In this document: piece after piece, positions 1 to 6,413 of the stretch
Position numbering within the stretch: the stretch's first letter is position 1
Layout: every line of letters starts with the position of its first letter
Assembly: GCA_021106915.1 (NCBI GenBank)
Contig: JAIOTH010000084.1
Location: forward strand, 1 to 15,964
DNA from: a bacterium
GTDB lineage: Bacteria > Patescibacteriota > Patescibacteriia > UBA1558 > S5-K13
Reading direction: 5' to 3'
Length of the DNA stretch: 15,964 nucleotides
Program-made: the position numbers and the translations under genes
The notes under the pieces: generated by a model
What the model was told of the DNA's origin: nothing
Databases searched by the model: none
Seen by the model: only the letters and a program-made list of their open reading frames with translations

Positions 1-19
1 CCAACTGAGCTACATGCCC
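1..19 (-). tRNA. tRNA gene, 5' part only (cut by window edge)
   Basis: Read on the minus strand, positions 19 to 1 give a 7-nt acceptor strand GGGCATG, then TA, then the D-arm GCTCAGTTGG, which is the usual start of a bacterial tRNA. The anticodon lies outside the window, so the amino acid cannot be named; the GGGC start is compatible with Ile, Ala or Val types. No convincing consensus promoter is visible between it and the stop of the same-strand gene at 117, so the tRNA may be read from further upstream. A palindromic repeat begins two bases before the mature 5' end. Confidence 0.8.
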
Positions 20-21
20 AA

Positions 22-60
22 CTGCCTGCCCACTGTAGTTTTAATAAACGAAGGTGGGAG
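22..60. repeat. Palindromic intergenic repeat in tRNA 5' leader
   Basis: Arms CCCAC (29-33) and GTGGG (54-58) plus inner arms GTTT (38-41) and AAAC (46-49) form a hairpin with a 4x4 internal loop and a TAAT terminal loop. It is preceded by CTGCCTGCC (22-30), a 9-mer also present in the perfect palindrome at 9194-9217. It sits directly against the 5' end of the tRNA, so the tRNA precursor would carry the hairpin in its leader. Such CTGCCTGCC/GTGGG elements resemble dispersed repeats I recall from Patescibacteria genomes; family membership is inference. Confidence 0.55.
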
Positions 61-116
61 CTATACACTCTTAAAAAATGAATTATAAAATAAGTATAAC
101 TAAAATTATGACTTTA

Positions 117-1256
117 TTAAAGTTGATTATTAATATTTTCTCGTAAAATGTCCAAAACCCTGTGCTGAACGTTCTCTGTTAAACCATTAACTTCAAAACT
201 TAATAGATCTCCATTACCATAAACATCCCTTCCTTCTGCTAGACCTCGCACTAAACCAAATGAATCATGGCGATAATTAGAATAAATATAAATTTTTAAT
301 AAATTATTATCCAAAACTTGAAACAACACTATTATTTCAGCCTGTGAAGCTTTAGATATTAATTCTTCTATTAACTCCTCTACTTCTATCTGACGTTCAT
401 CATCTTTTTTTAAATCCAAAGAAGCCCAAGCAATTTTATAATTAGCGTCATAATTTAATTCCGATAAAATTTGTCCCCAAACTTTTAGTAAAGAAATGGT
501 CTTAGTTTGGTATAAATTATAAATTATTTTCTCTCGATCTGCCCCTAAATCTATTAATTTACTAGCCACTTCTAAAGACTTAGGTGTCACCTTATCATTA
601 GAAAAACCCTTAGTAGCAGATATCAAACCTGTTAAAAAACATTGAGCAACATCACGACTAATAAATTTTTTGTTTAAGCTTAAAAAATTAAACATTTGTT
701 CAGAAACAGAACTCGGCGCTAAATCAACAAAATTAATTTGTCCATATCTTTCATTAGCAGCCTGATTATCAATATTAATAATTGGAGTTTGATGAAAAAA
801 ATTAGGATAATCACTAAAAACTTTACCCAAAGATTTTAAATCTGGGCTATTAAAAATTATTATTAAATCATAATAATTCTTAAAAAAAACACTGACATCT
901 TGGGGTTTTAATTCTGTGGGACTAGAAGTTAAAAATATATTCAATTTATCACCATCTTCACTATAATCTATTTCTTTAACCTTAACTTTGGTAGTATCTA
1001 TTGAAAAAACCAATCTTCTTAATTTATCAGCTTCAAATTTAGCATCATAAATTTTAGACAAAAAACTATGTATTTTTTTGGGTTTTTGCGGTAAAATGAA
1101 GTCAATATTTTTATCTCTTTTATTTTCTGTTAAATAATTATAAAAACCTAAAACACTTGCTAAACAATCACCACTATAATTAAGAGGGGCTAATAACAAA
1201 ATATTTTTGCTACTATCTATGGCTCTTGAAATTTGCTGATCAATGTCCAAACTCAT
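117..1256 (-). CDS. DHH-family (NrnA-like) protein with degenerate active site
   Basis: A 379-residue protein that aligns along much of its length with the NrnA encoded at 3801-4772: NILLLAPLNYSGDC against NILITTHRQPDGDA, INIDNQAANERYG against INIDHHHTNPQYG, and TGLISATKGF against TGIITDTNNF. Of the DHH metal ligands, His24 is Pro, Asp28 is Ser, Asp88 corresponds to Asn136, the two His after Asp163 are Asn164 and Gln165, and the motif IV Asp is Ala214; Asp30 and Asp163 remain. The C-terminal GGGGHQ substrate motif of DHHA1 is also lost (YGNGD). About 45-50 extra residues sit between motifs I and II. The reading frame is intact, so this is probably a folded pseudoenzyme with a binding or regulatory role rather than a decaying gene. 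No Shine-Dalgarno precedes the ATG. It is divergent from infB. Confidence 0.8.
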   Translation of the reverse strand: MSLDIDQQISRAIDSSKNILLLAPLNYSGDCLASVLGFYNYLTENKRDKNIDFILPQKPKKIHSFLSKIYDAKFEADKLRRLVFSIDTTKVKVKEIDYSEDGDKLNIFLTSSPTELKPQDVSVFFKNYYDLIIIFNSPDLKSLGKVFSDYPNFFHQTPIINIDNQAANERYGQINFVDLAPSSVSEQMFNFLSLNKKFISRDVAQCFLTGLISATKGFSNDKVTPKSLEVASKLIDLGADREKIIYNLYQTKTISLLKVWGQILSELNYDANYKIAWASLDLKKDDERQIEVEELIEELISKASQAEIIVLFQVLDNNLLKIYIYSNYRHDSFGLVRGLAEGRDVYGNGDLLSFEVNGLTENVQHRVLDILRENINNQL

Positions 1257-1295
1257 ATAAAATTTTACTTAAAACTATTAATAAGATATTATAGC

Positions 1296-1324
1296 AATAT
1301 AGAAGATATTTTGTTAACTGTCAA
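1296..1324 (-). promoter_or_regulatory. Promoter of the DHH-like gene (minus)
   Basis: On the minus strand a perfect -35 TTGACA (1324-1319) is followed after 17 bp by TATATT (1301-1296), five of six matches to the sigma-70 -10 box. The expected transcript starts around 1289, giving a leader of roughly 30 nt before the ATG at 1256. Confidence 0.65.
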
Positions 1325-1327
1325 TAC

Positions 1328-1356
1328 TTGACATTTAAATTCAAAAAGACTAATAT
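1328..1356 (+). promoter_or_regulatory. Promoter of the infB operon (plus)
   Basis: A perfect -35 TTGACA (1328-1333) and TAATAT (1351-1356) lie 17 bp apart, reading toward infB. Its -35 box is separated from the divergent -35 box by only TAC, giving TGTCAATACTTGACA. The leader would be about 90 nt and contains the hairpin at 1389-1408 and the heptamer repeats at 1418-1453. Confidence 0.6.
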
Positions 1357-1388
1357 ATTCAATCTATTTAAAATAAATAAACTCGTAC

Positions 1389-1408
1389 AGACGTAAGGCA
1401 TTACGTCT
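1389..1408. repeat. 8-bp perfect hairpin in the infB leader
   Basis: AGACGTAA (1389-1396) and TTACGTCT (1401-1408) form a perfect 8-bp stem around GGCA. It is clearly richer in G and C than its surroundings and is not followed by a T-run, so it is unlikely to be a terminator. It looks like a dispersed palindromic repeat; similar GTAGAGACG-type hairpins are known to me from other bacterial genomes, an association from memory. Confidence 0.6.
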
Positions 1409-1417
1409 CCTCTAATT

Positions 1418-1453
1418 AACTTTCAACTTTTAACTAATTAACTTTTAACTAAT
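1418..1453 (+). repeat. AACTNNN heptamer tandem repeat abutting infB start
   Basis: Five consecutive units beginning AACT: AACTTTC, AACTTTT, AACTAATT (one base longer), AACTTTT, AACTAAT. The last base is immediately before the infB ATG at 1454, so the ribosome entry region of infB is this repeat and there is no Shine-Dalgarno sequence. The same unit family occurs before clpP (4815-4856) and at 15139-15166. Confidence 0.75.
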
Positions 1454-3457
1454 ATGAATGTTACTGAACTAGCTAGACAATTAAAAATTACAACTTCCGA
1501 ACTTTTGGAAATTTTACCAGGATTAGGTTTTGATATTGGCGCCAAAGCTATCAAAGTTGATAATTCTTTAGTTGATAAAATCAAACAAGCTTATGCCAAA
1601 CACAAGAAACAGGAAAGACTTCAAGAAAAAGAAGCTGACATAGAAGAAATCAAAATTGGTGATAAGGAAAAAAACAAAGAAGAGTCTGACGAGGAAAGAA
1701 TCATAGAACTAGAAGATAATATAATTGTTAAAGATTTAGCTGAAAAAATGGATTTACCATTGAATAAAGTAATGACCGAGTTAATGCGCAACGGTGTCAT
1801 GGTTTCTCTTAACTCTGATATTGACTTTGAAACTGCTTCAATTATTGCTGAAGATCTAGGTTTTAAAACTGAAAAATCTTCTCAAAATAAAAAAAAGCAA
1901 AAAATTGAAAAAGAAAAAATATTAAAATTAGAAGAACTTTTAGATAAAAATAAAAATTCAGAAATTAAAACTCCCGTAGTAGTAGTAATGGGACATGTTG
2001 ATCATGGAAAAACAAAATTATTAGATACTTTGCGAAATACAAATATTATTGATAAGGAGGCTGGAAATATTACTCAACATATTGGTGCTTATAAAGTTGA
2101 ATTAAATGACAAAGAAATAACTTTCTTAGATACTCCTGGTCATGAAGCTTTTAAAGCTATGCGCTCTCGAGGAACTAAAATAGCTGACATAGGAATCATT
2201 GTAGTAGCTGCTGATGAAGGCTTAAAACCTCAAACTATTGAATCTATTGAATTAGCTCAAAAAGAAGAACTTCCTTTTATAATTGCTATTAATAAAATTG
2301 ATAAACCCAATGCTGACCCTGAAAAAGTTAAAAAAGAACTATCAGAACTAAATTTAACTCCTGAAGAATGGGGTGGAAAAACAATTTGTGTAGAAATTTC
2401 TGCTAAAGAAAACAAAAACTTAGAAGGTTTATTAGAGATGATTAATCTAGTAGCTGAAATGGAAAATTTAACCACTGATAAATCTCGTCAAGCAATTGGT
2501 ACAATCATTGAATCTCATATTGATAAAAATCAAGGTCCAGTAGCAACGATTTTAGTTCAAACTGGAACCTTAAAATTAGGTGATAATTTTATATCTGGAA
2601 ATACTTTTGGAAAAGTAAAAGCTATGATTGATCATCTGGGACAAAATTTAAAAGAAGCTGGCCCTTCTACACCAGTTCAAATTTTAGGATTTAAACAAGC
2701 CCCTCTAGTCGGTGATATATTTAATTGCGAAATTTCTGACAAGGAAATTAAAAAGTTAAAAAAACAAAGTAGCAACAAAAATATAAAAGATTCTAAAATA
2801 GACACTAAAAAGGACACTGATTCTACAAATCTTGACGAAGATGAAAATCCAAAATACGCTACTCTAAATATAATATTAAAAGCAGATGTAGTTGGCTCCA
2901 AAGAAGCTATTATAGAATCAATTAAAAAATTAGAAAAAGAAGATGTCAAAATTAAAATTATTAAAAATAACTTAGGTAATGTTACTGACAAAGATATCTT
3001 AGATGCCGAAACAAGTAATGCTATAATTTTAGGTTTTCATGTCCAAACAAATACTAATGCCGAATTATTAGCCAAAGAAAAAAATGTTAAAATTAAGAAT
3101 TATGATATTATTTACAAATTATTAGAAGATTTAGAAGAAAAAATTAAAAATATAACCCCTTCTAAAACAATTCGCGAACAAATTGGAGAATTAAAGGTCC
3201 TAGCCATTTTTAGAACCGCTCCAAATAAAACAATTTTAGGTGGAAAAGTGACTAAGGGAAAAATAGACAAAGATTCTACTGCTAAAGTTATCCGAAAAGA
3301 TGAATTAATAACTGTTGGTAAAATAGTTAATCTCCAAAGCGGTAAAGAAAACGTTAATGAAGTAAGTGAAGGTCAAGAATGTGGCTTAGAATTTTCTGGA
3401 GACGCAAACATAGAAGAAAACGACACTATAGAACTTTATCGTGAAACAATAGTTTAA
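1454..3457 (+). CDS. infB: Translation initiation factor IF-2
   Basis: A 667-residue GTPase that brings fMet-tRNA to the 30S subunit and promotes subunit joining. Two IF2-N helical modules are visible (about 1-47 and 88-138), separated by a charged linker. The G domain carries P-loop GHVDHGKT (180-187), DTPGH (226-230), NKID (280-283) and SAK (316-318); the switch region has EAGNITQHIGAYKV, very close to the canonical sequence. Beta-barrel domain II follows, then a Lys/Asp-rich low-complexity linker (about 430-467), then domain III from NIILKADVVGS and the C-terminal fMet-tRNA-binding domain. It is shorter than typical proteobacterial IF-2, mainly in the N-terminal part. First gene of infB-rbfA-nrnA-clpP; the start follows a heptamer repeat and lacks a Shine-Dalgarno. 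Confidence 0.98.
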   Translation: MNVTELARQLKITTSELLEILPGLGFDIGAKAIKVDNSLVDKIKQAYAKHKKQERLQEKEADIEEIKIGDKEKNKEESDEERIIELEDNIIVKDLAEKMDLPLNKVMTELMRNGVMVSLNSDIDFETASIIAEDLGFKTEKSSQNKKKQKIEKEKILKLEELLDKNKNSEIKTPVVVVMGHVDHGKTKLLDTLRNTNIIDKEAGNITQHIGAYKVELNDKEITFLDTPGHEAFKAMRSRGTKIADIGIIVVAADEGLKPQTIESIELAQKEELPFIIAINKIDKPNADPEKVKKELSELNLTPEEWGGKTICVEISAKENKNLEGLLEMINLVAEMENLTTDKSRQAIGTIIESHIDKNQGPVATILVQTGTLKLGDNFISGNTFGKVKAMIDHLGQNLKEAGPSTPVQILGFKQAPLVGDIFNCEISDKEIKKLKKQSSNKNIKDSKIDTKKDTDSTNLDEDENPKYATLNIILKADVVGSKEAIIESIKKLEKEDVKIKIIKNNLGNVTDKDILDAETSNAIILGFHVQTNTNAELLAKEKNVKIKNYDIIYKLLEDLEEKIKNITPSKTIREQIGELKVLAIFRTAPNKTILGGKVTKGKIDKDSTAKVIRKDELITVGKIVNLQSGKENVNEVSEGQECGLEFSGDANIEENDTIELYRETIV

Positions 3458-3466
3458 AATAATAAA

Positions 3467-3832
3467 ATGAATAAAAGAACTGAACAAGTTGAAAGTGAAA
3501 TTCAAAATAATGTTTCTGAGATTATTAATCGCTATATTGAACTCTCTAATTATTTGATAACTATTACCAAAGTTACCGCGAGTCCTGATTTAAAAATAGC
3601 CTATCTTTCTATAAGTGTTTTACCAGAAAATAAAACTGGTACTGCTTTAAAAAAATTAGAACAAAATAAAAGTCTTATTCGCAAATTATTAAAACCAAAA
3701 ATAAGATTTTATACTAATCCTCAATTAAAATTTTTTGTCGATGAAGGAGATAAAAAACGGCGAGAAATAAATGAAAAATTAAAAGAGATAAGACAAGAAG
3801 ATGCTCAGCGACAAGATTCAAAAAATATCTAA
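3467..3832 (+). CDS. rbfA: Ribosome-binding factor A
   Basis: A 121-residue protein with the RbfA KH-like fold pattern: N-terminal helix (RTEQVESEIQNNVSEII), the strand segment ITKVTASPDLKIAYLSISVL, a second helix (ALKKLEQNKSLIRKLL) and the strand LKFFVDEG. RbfA binds immature 30S subunits and supports 16S rRNA 5'-end maturation. It begins nine bases after infB ends, the order common in bacteria, and its last 32 bases overlap nrnA in another frame. The charged tail beyond about residue 104 is encoded in the overlap region. No Shine-Dalgarno is visible before ATG. Confidence 0.93.
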   Translation: MNKRTEQVESEIQNNVSEIINRYIELSNYLITITKVTASPDLKIAYLSISVLPENKTGTALKKLEQNKSLIRKLLKPKIRFYTNPQLKFFVDEGDKKRREINEKLKEIRQEDAQRQDSKNI

Positions 3833-4772
3833 TATAATAGATAGTTCTCAAAATATATTAATTACCACTCATCGCCAACCAGATGGCGACGCAGTTGGTA
3901 GTCTTTTAGCTTTACAAAATTATTTACTAAATCTCGGAAAAAAAGTGGATTCTTTTTGTATTGACCCAGTTGCTAGTAATTTTGCTTACTTAAATAATAT
4001 TAAATTGATCAAAAATGATTTATCAACTATTCAAAATAAATATGATGTCGCTTTTATTTTAGATTGTGGAGATCTATATATGACCAAAATCGAAACAAAA
4101 TTAAAATCTCTTCAACTTAAGTATGGGATTATTAACATTGATCATCATCACACTAATCCTCAATATGGAAAAATAAATGTGGTTATTAATCGAGCTTCTT
4201 CCACGGCTGAAATAATTTACTTAATTTTAAAAACCATTGATGCCAAAATAAATCCTAATATAGCTACAGCTCTTTTAACTGGTATAATTACCGACACTAA
4301 TAATTTTACAAATCTAGCTACCACTAAACAGTCTATTGAATCTGCATCTAGTTTATTAGAAATAGGAGCCGATATCAAAGATATTCTAAATGCCAATGTT
4401 TACAACAAGACTATTGATATTTTAAAACTTTGGGGAATTGTTTTAAAAAGAATGATTTTTGATGAAAAATTATCTATGGTTACTACTGCTGTTTTTAAAG
4501 AAGATTTAAAAAAACTAGACTTAGACAATGAAGCTTCAGAGGGAATTTCTAATTATATGAATAATTTATCTCATGACATCAAATTTAGTTTATTGCTAAA
4601 AGAAGCTGATTACGTTAAAGTAAAAGGTAGTTTAAGAACTACTCGTGATGACATCGATGTTTCTGCTATTGCCAAAACTTTTGGTGGTGGTGGTCATCAA
4701 AAAGCAGCTGGATTCGAAGTTGATGGTAAAATTAAATTTAAAAATGGTAAATGGAATATAAGCAACAACTAG
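3801..4772 (+). CDS. nrnA: Bifunctional oligoribonuclease / pAp phosphatase NrnA
   Basis: A 323-residue DHH-DHHA1 phosphoesterase that degrades 2-5 nt RNAs and dephosphorylates 3'-phosphoadenosine 5'-phosphate in this family. All motifs are intact: THRQPDGDA (His24, Asp28, Asp30), ILDCGD (Asp88), NIDHHH (Asp114, His115, His116), and ITDTNNF (Asp165). The DHHA1 domain carries the substrate-binding GGGGHQ at 295-300. The start overlaps rbfA by 32 nt, which suggests translational coupling; the rbfA-nrnA order is common in Gram-positive bacteria. The final codons and the stop merge into a heptamer repeat. It is the only clearly active DHH protein of three in this window. Confidence 0.95.
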   Translation: MLSDKIQKISNIIDSSQNILITTHRQPDGDAVGSLLALQNYLLNLGKKVDSFCIDPVASNFAYLNNIKLIKNDLSTIQNKYDVAFILDCGDLYMTKIETKLKSLQLKYGIINIDHHHTNPQYGKINVVINRASSTAEIIYLILKTIDAKINPNIATALLTGIITDTNNFTNLATTKQSIESASSLLEIGADIKDILNANVYNKTIDILKLWGIVLKRMIFDEKLSMVTTAVFKEDLKKLDLDNEASEGISNYMNNLSHDIKFSLLLKEADYVKVKGSLRTTRDDIDVSAIAKTFGGGGHQKAAGFEVDGKIKFKNGKWNISNN

Positions 4773-4856
4773 TCGTTAGTTCTTAGTTTATAGTTTGTAG
4801 ATTAAAATTCTAAAAACTATAAACTAATAACTAAAAACTATAAACTAATAACTAAT
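4771..4856. repeat. Inverted and tandem AACTNNN heptamer array before clpP
   Basis: Six consecutive 7-bp units beginning AACT fill 4815-4856, arranged as two exact copies of a 21-bp period (4814-4834 and 4835-4855). Upstream, AGTT recurs every 7 bp (4778, 4785, 4792), so 4776-4796 is the reverse complement of the 21-bp unit with one mismatch. The RNA could fold into a long A/U-rich hairpin ending three bases before the clpP ATG; the nrnA stop TAG is already part of the 7-bp phase. No internal promoter is evident. Confidence 0.85.
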
Positions 4857-4859
4857 TCT

Positions 4860-5435
4860 ATGTTTTTAATCCCAACTGTAATCGAAAAATCAAATATGGG
4901 CGAAAGAGCCTATGATATTTATTCCCGGTTATTAAAAGAGAGAATTATATTGTTAGGAGCGCCAATCAACGACGCTGTAGCTAACACTATCATTGCCCAA
5001 CTTTTATTCTTAGAATCTGAGAATCCTAAAAAAGATATTAAGCTATATATCAATTCTCCCGGAGGAAGTGTGACTGATGGTTTAGCTATTTATGACACCA
5101 TGCAATATATTAAATGTGATGTCTCCACTATTGCTATTGGTATGGCAGCTTCCATGGCCGCCGTGCTTTTAACTGCTGGAGCTAAAGGCAAAAGATTGGC
5201 TTTACCAAATGCTGAAATGCTCTTACATCAAGTAATGGGTGGAGCTGAAGGACAAGCTACAGATATTAAAATTAAAGCTGAACAAATCTTAAGAATTAAA
5301 GAAAGATTGAATAAACTCTTAGCTAAACATACTGGTCAAAATATCAAAAAAATTGAAGTGGATTCTGATCGAGATTATTATATTACTGCTCAAGAAGCTG
5401 TAAAATATGGATTAATTGATAAGGTGATTAAATAA
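4860..5435 (+). CDS. clpP: ATP-dependent Clp protease proteolytic subunit
   Basis: A 191-residue serine protease that forms the tetradecameric ClpP chamber and degrades proteins delivered by a Clp ATPase (none lies in this window). The catalytic triad is Ser98 (GMAASMAA), His123 (MLLHQ) and Asp172 (DRDYY). Other ClpP signatures are the N-terminal IPTVIEKSNMGERAYDIYSRL, the INSPGGSV oxyanion strand (65-71 region) and the ending AVKYGLIDKVI. Length is normal and there is almost no propeptide before IPTV. Its start follows the heptamer array without Shine-Dalgarno. It probably is co-transcribed with infB-rbfA-nrnA and ends at the terminator at 5456-5484. Confidence 0.97.
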   Translation: MFLIPTVIEKSNMGERAYDIYSRLLKERIILLGAPINDAVANTIIAQLLFLESENPKKDIKLYINSPGGSVTDGLAIYDTMQYIKCDVSTIAIGMAASMAAVLLTAGAKGKRLALPNAEMLLHQVMGGAEGQATDIKIKAEQILRIKERLNKLLAKHTGQNIKKIEVDSDRDYYITAQEAVKYGLIDKVIK

Positions 5436-5455
5436 AACATCTCTATTCTTATACA

Positions 5456-5484
5456 AAAAAATCGGATCAAATATCCGATTTTTT
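5456..5484. terminator. Rho-independent terminator after clpP, probably bidirectional
   Basis: AAAAAATCGGAT (5456-5467) pairs with ATCCGATTTTTT (5473-5484) around the loop CAAAT, with the T-run on the plus strand. The A-run on the left arm gives a T-run for minus transcripts, so it can also stop the DUF1294 gene that ends at 5506. Confidence 0.85.
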
Positions 5485-5505
5485 ATTTCTATCTAAAAAT
5501 AAAAT

Positions 5506-5790
5506 CTACTTTAAAAATGAGTACATTCCATAAATAATTATCATCTGTTGAATAATTAATAAAGGAATTCCAAAATTAAAATACCATTTTCTATTTTTGT
5601 GTCTAATAATGTGCATCGCTAAAAAAACTCCGACACTACCGAAACAAATCGCTAAAAAAAATAGATGAGATTCTTTTATCCGATAATTCTTAAGAATTGA
5701 TCTTCTTTTATCAAGAATCATTAAAATAAAAGAAATAATATTTATTAAAACAATAATTGCGATAATGATTTCTATTAATTTTATGTCCAT
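5506..5790 (-). CDS. DUF1294 small membrane protein
   Basis: A 94-residue protein with hydrophobic segments at about 7-27, 41-61 and 73-92. It shows the DUF1294 pattern: LDKRRSI, RIKESHLFFLAICFGSVG, then MHIIRHKNRKWYFNFGIP, matching the family's DK..A / RI.E..L / GGS.G / RHKT.K..F..GIP. The function of the family is unknown. It lies convergent to clpP and shares its terminator. No strong promoter or Shine-Dalgarno is seen upstream, and a terminator of the next gene upstream separates the two, so it is probably its own transcript. Confidence 0.85.
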   Translation of the reverse strand: MDIKLIEIIIAIIVLINIISFILMILDKRRSILKNYRIKESHLFFLAICFGSVGVFLAMHIIRHKNRKWYFNFGIPLLIIQQMIIIYGMYSFLK

Positions 5791-5828
5791 AGAGTATTTA
5801 TATCATAATTTAATTATTCTATTAAATA

Positions 5829-5859
5829 AAAGAAGTCAAATGCAGCATTTGACTTCTTT
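5829..5859 (-). terminator. Terminator of the secreted beta-rich gene at 5881-6300
   Basis: AAAGAAGTCAAATG (5829-5842) and its exact complement CATTTGACTTCTTT (5846-5859) form a 14-bp stem with a 3-nt loop, followed on the minus strand by TATTTAAT. It lies about 20 bp after the stop of the minus-strand gene. Confidence 0.75.
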
Positions 5860-5880
5860 AAATTTTTTAAAATATTCAAG

Positions 5881-6300
5881 TTAGAAGAAAAATAAATTCT
5901 CCAACCATTTTGACCTAATCCCTACTGAAAAAGATATTTCCTCCTCTCTCTTTTTATTAAAATCAAAATAAAGATTTAAATCTGTCCGGATATAAAACTT
6001 TTTTCCATAATATCCTAACCCCAATGCTTCGGTTCCAACCCTACAATTAGAAAAAAGATAAGTATATCCACCTCCAGCTGATATAGTCATTCCTCTCCAA
6101 AAATTATATCCAAGAAAGAGACTCATTCCTTTGGATATTCTAATTCCAGCTACTGGTGAATTAGAATCTGAATCAAAAATAAAAGTTTCTATCCCGGCGT
6201 CTTTTTCTTGTCCTGTAATTCCAAATGCTGCACAAACTTCAGCATTTAATATGCCTATGCCTGCAACAACCACTAGAATAATCAACATTAATTTTTTCAT
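5881..6300 (-). CDS. Small secreted beta-rich (barrel-like) protein
   Basis: The chosen start at 6300 is preceded by AGGAGG with a 4-nt spacer, one of very few Shine-Dalgarno sites in this window; an in-frame ATG at 6369 lacks one and would bury the signal peptide, so it is rejected. The 139-residue product begins with a signal peptide (MKKLMLIILV to about LNA at residue 20). The rest is alternating polar/hydrophobic stretches (AGIRISKGMSLFLGYNF, MTISAGGGYTYLF, FYIRTDLNLYFDF, EISFSVGIRS) and ends NLFFF, like outer-membrane barrels, though it is too short for a full porin. Base composition appears less AT-rich than that of its neighbours. It has its own promoter and terminator. No family recognised; surface or extracytoplasmic location is inference. 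Confidence 0.7.
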   Translation of the reverse strand: MKKLMLIILVVVAGIGILNAEVCAAFGITGQEKDAGIETFIFDSDSNSPVAGIRISKGMSLFLGYNFWRGMTISAGGGYTYLFSNCRVGTEALGLGYYGKKFYIRTDLNLYFDFNKKREEEISFSVGIRSKWLENLFFF

Positions 6301-6384
6301 AACTCCTCCTAAAGTTTTTGAGCTTTTCGCTCGTTTTTTTATTAAAGCTAAATTTTTACAATTATTCATTTTGAATAATAGCTC

Positions 6385-6413
6385 AGTATGCCATACATAA
6401 AATATTTTGTCAA
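6385..6413 (-). promoter_or_regulatory. Strong promoter of the secreted gene at 5881-6300
   Basis: On the minus strand a perfect TTGACA (6413-6408) and CATACT (6390-6385) are spaced 17 bp. The transcript would start near 6378, with a leader of about 78 nt that contains a small GAGC/GCTC hairpin at 6320-6332 and the AGGAGG ribosome site. Confidence 0.7.

Noticed and set aside
2257..2991. Open frames on the minus strand within infB
   Set aside because: They are opposite a clearly identified gene, and give Ser/Phe/Ile-rich products typical of antisense frames.
4771..4856. CRISPR array
   Set aside because: Repeats are 7/21 bp with no spacers and no cas genes are nearby; it is a simple tandem and inverted repeat.
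6301..6369. N-terminal extension of the secreted gene to ATG at 6369
   Set aside because: It would put 23 polar residues before the signal peptide, and the AGGAGG site clearly serves the ATG at 6300.
6131..6400. Open frame of 89 codons on the plus strand
   Set aside because: It lies opposite the secreted gene at 5881-6300 and its promoter, which have a Shine-Dalgarno site, signal peptide and terminator; the plus frame has none of these.
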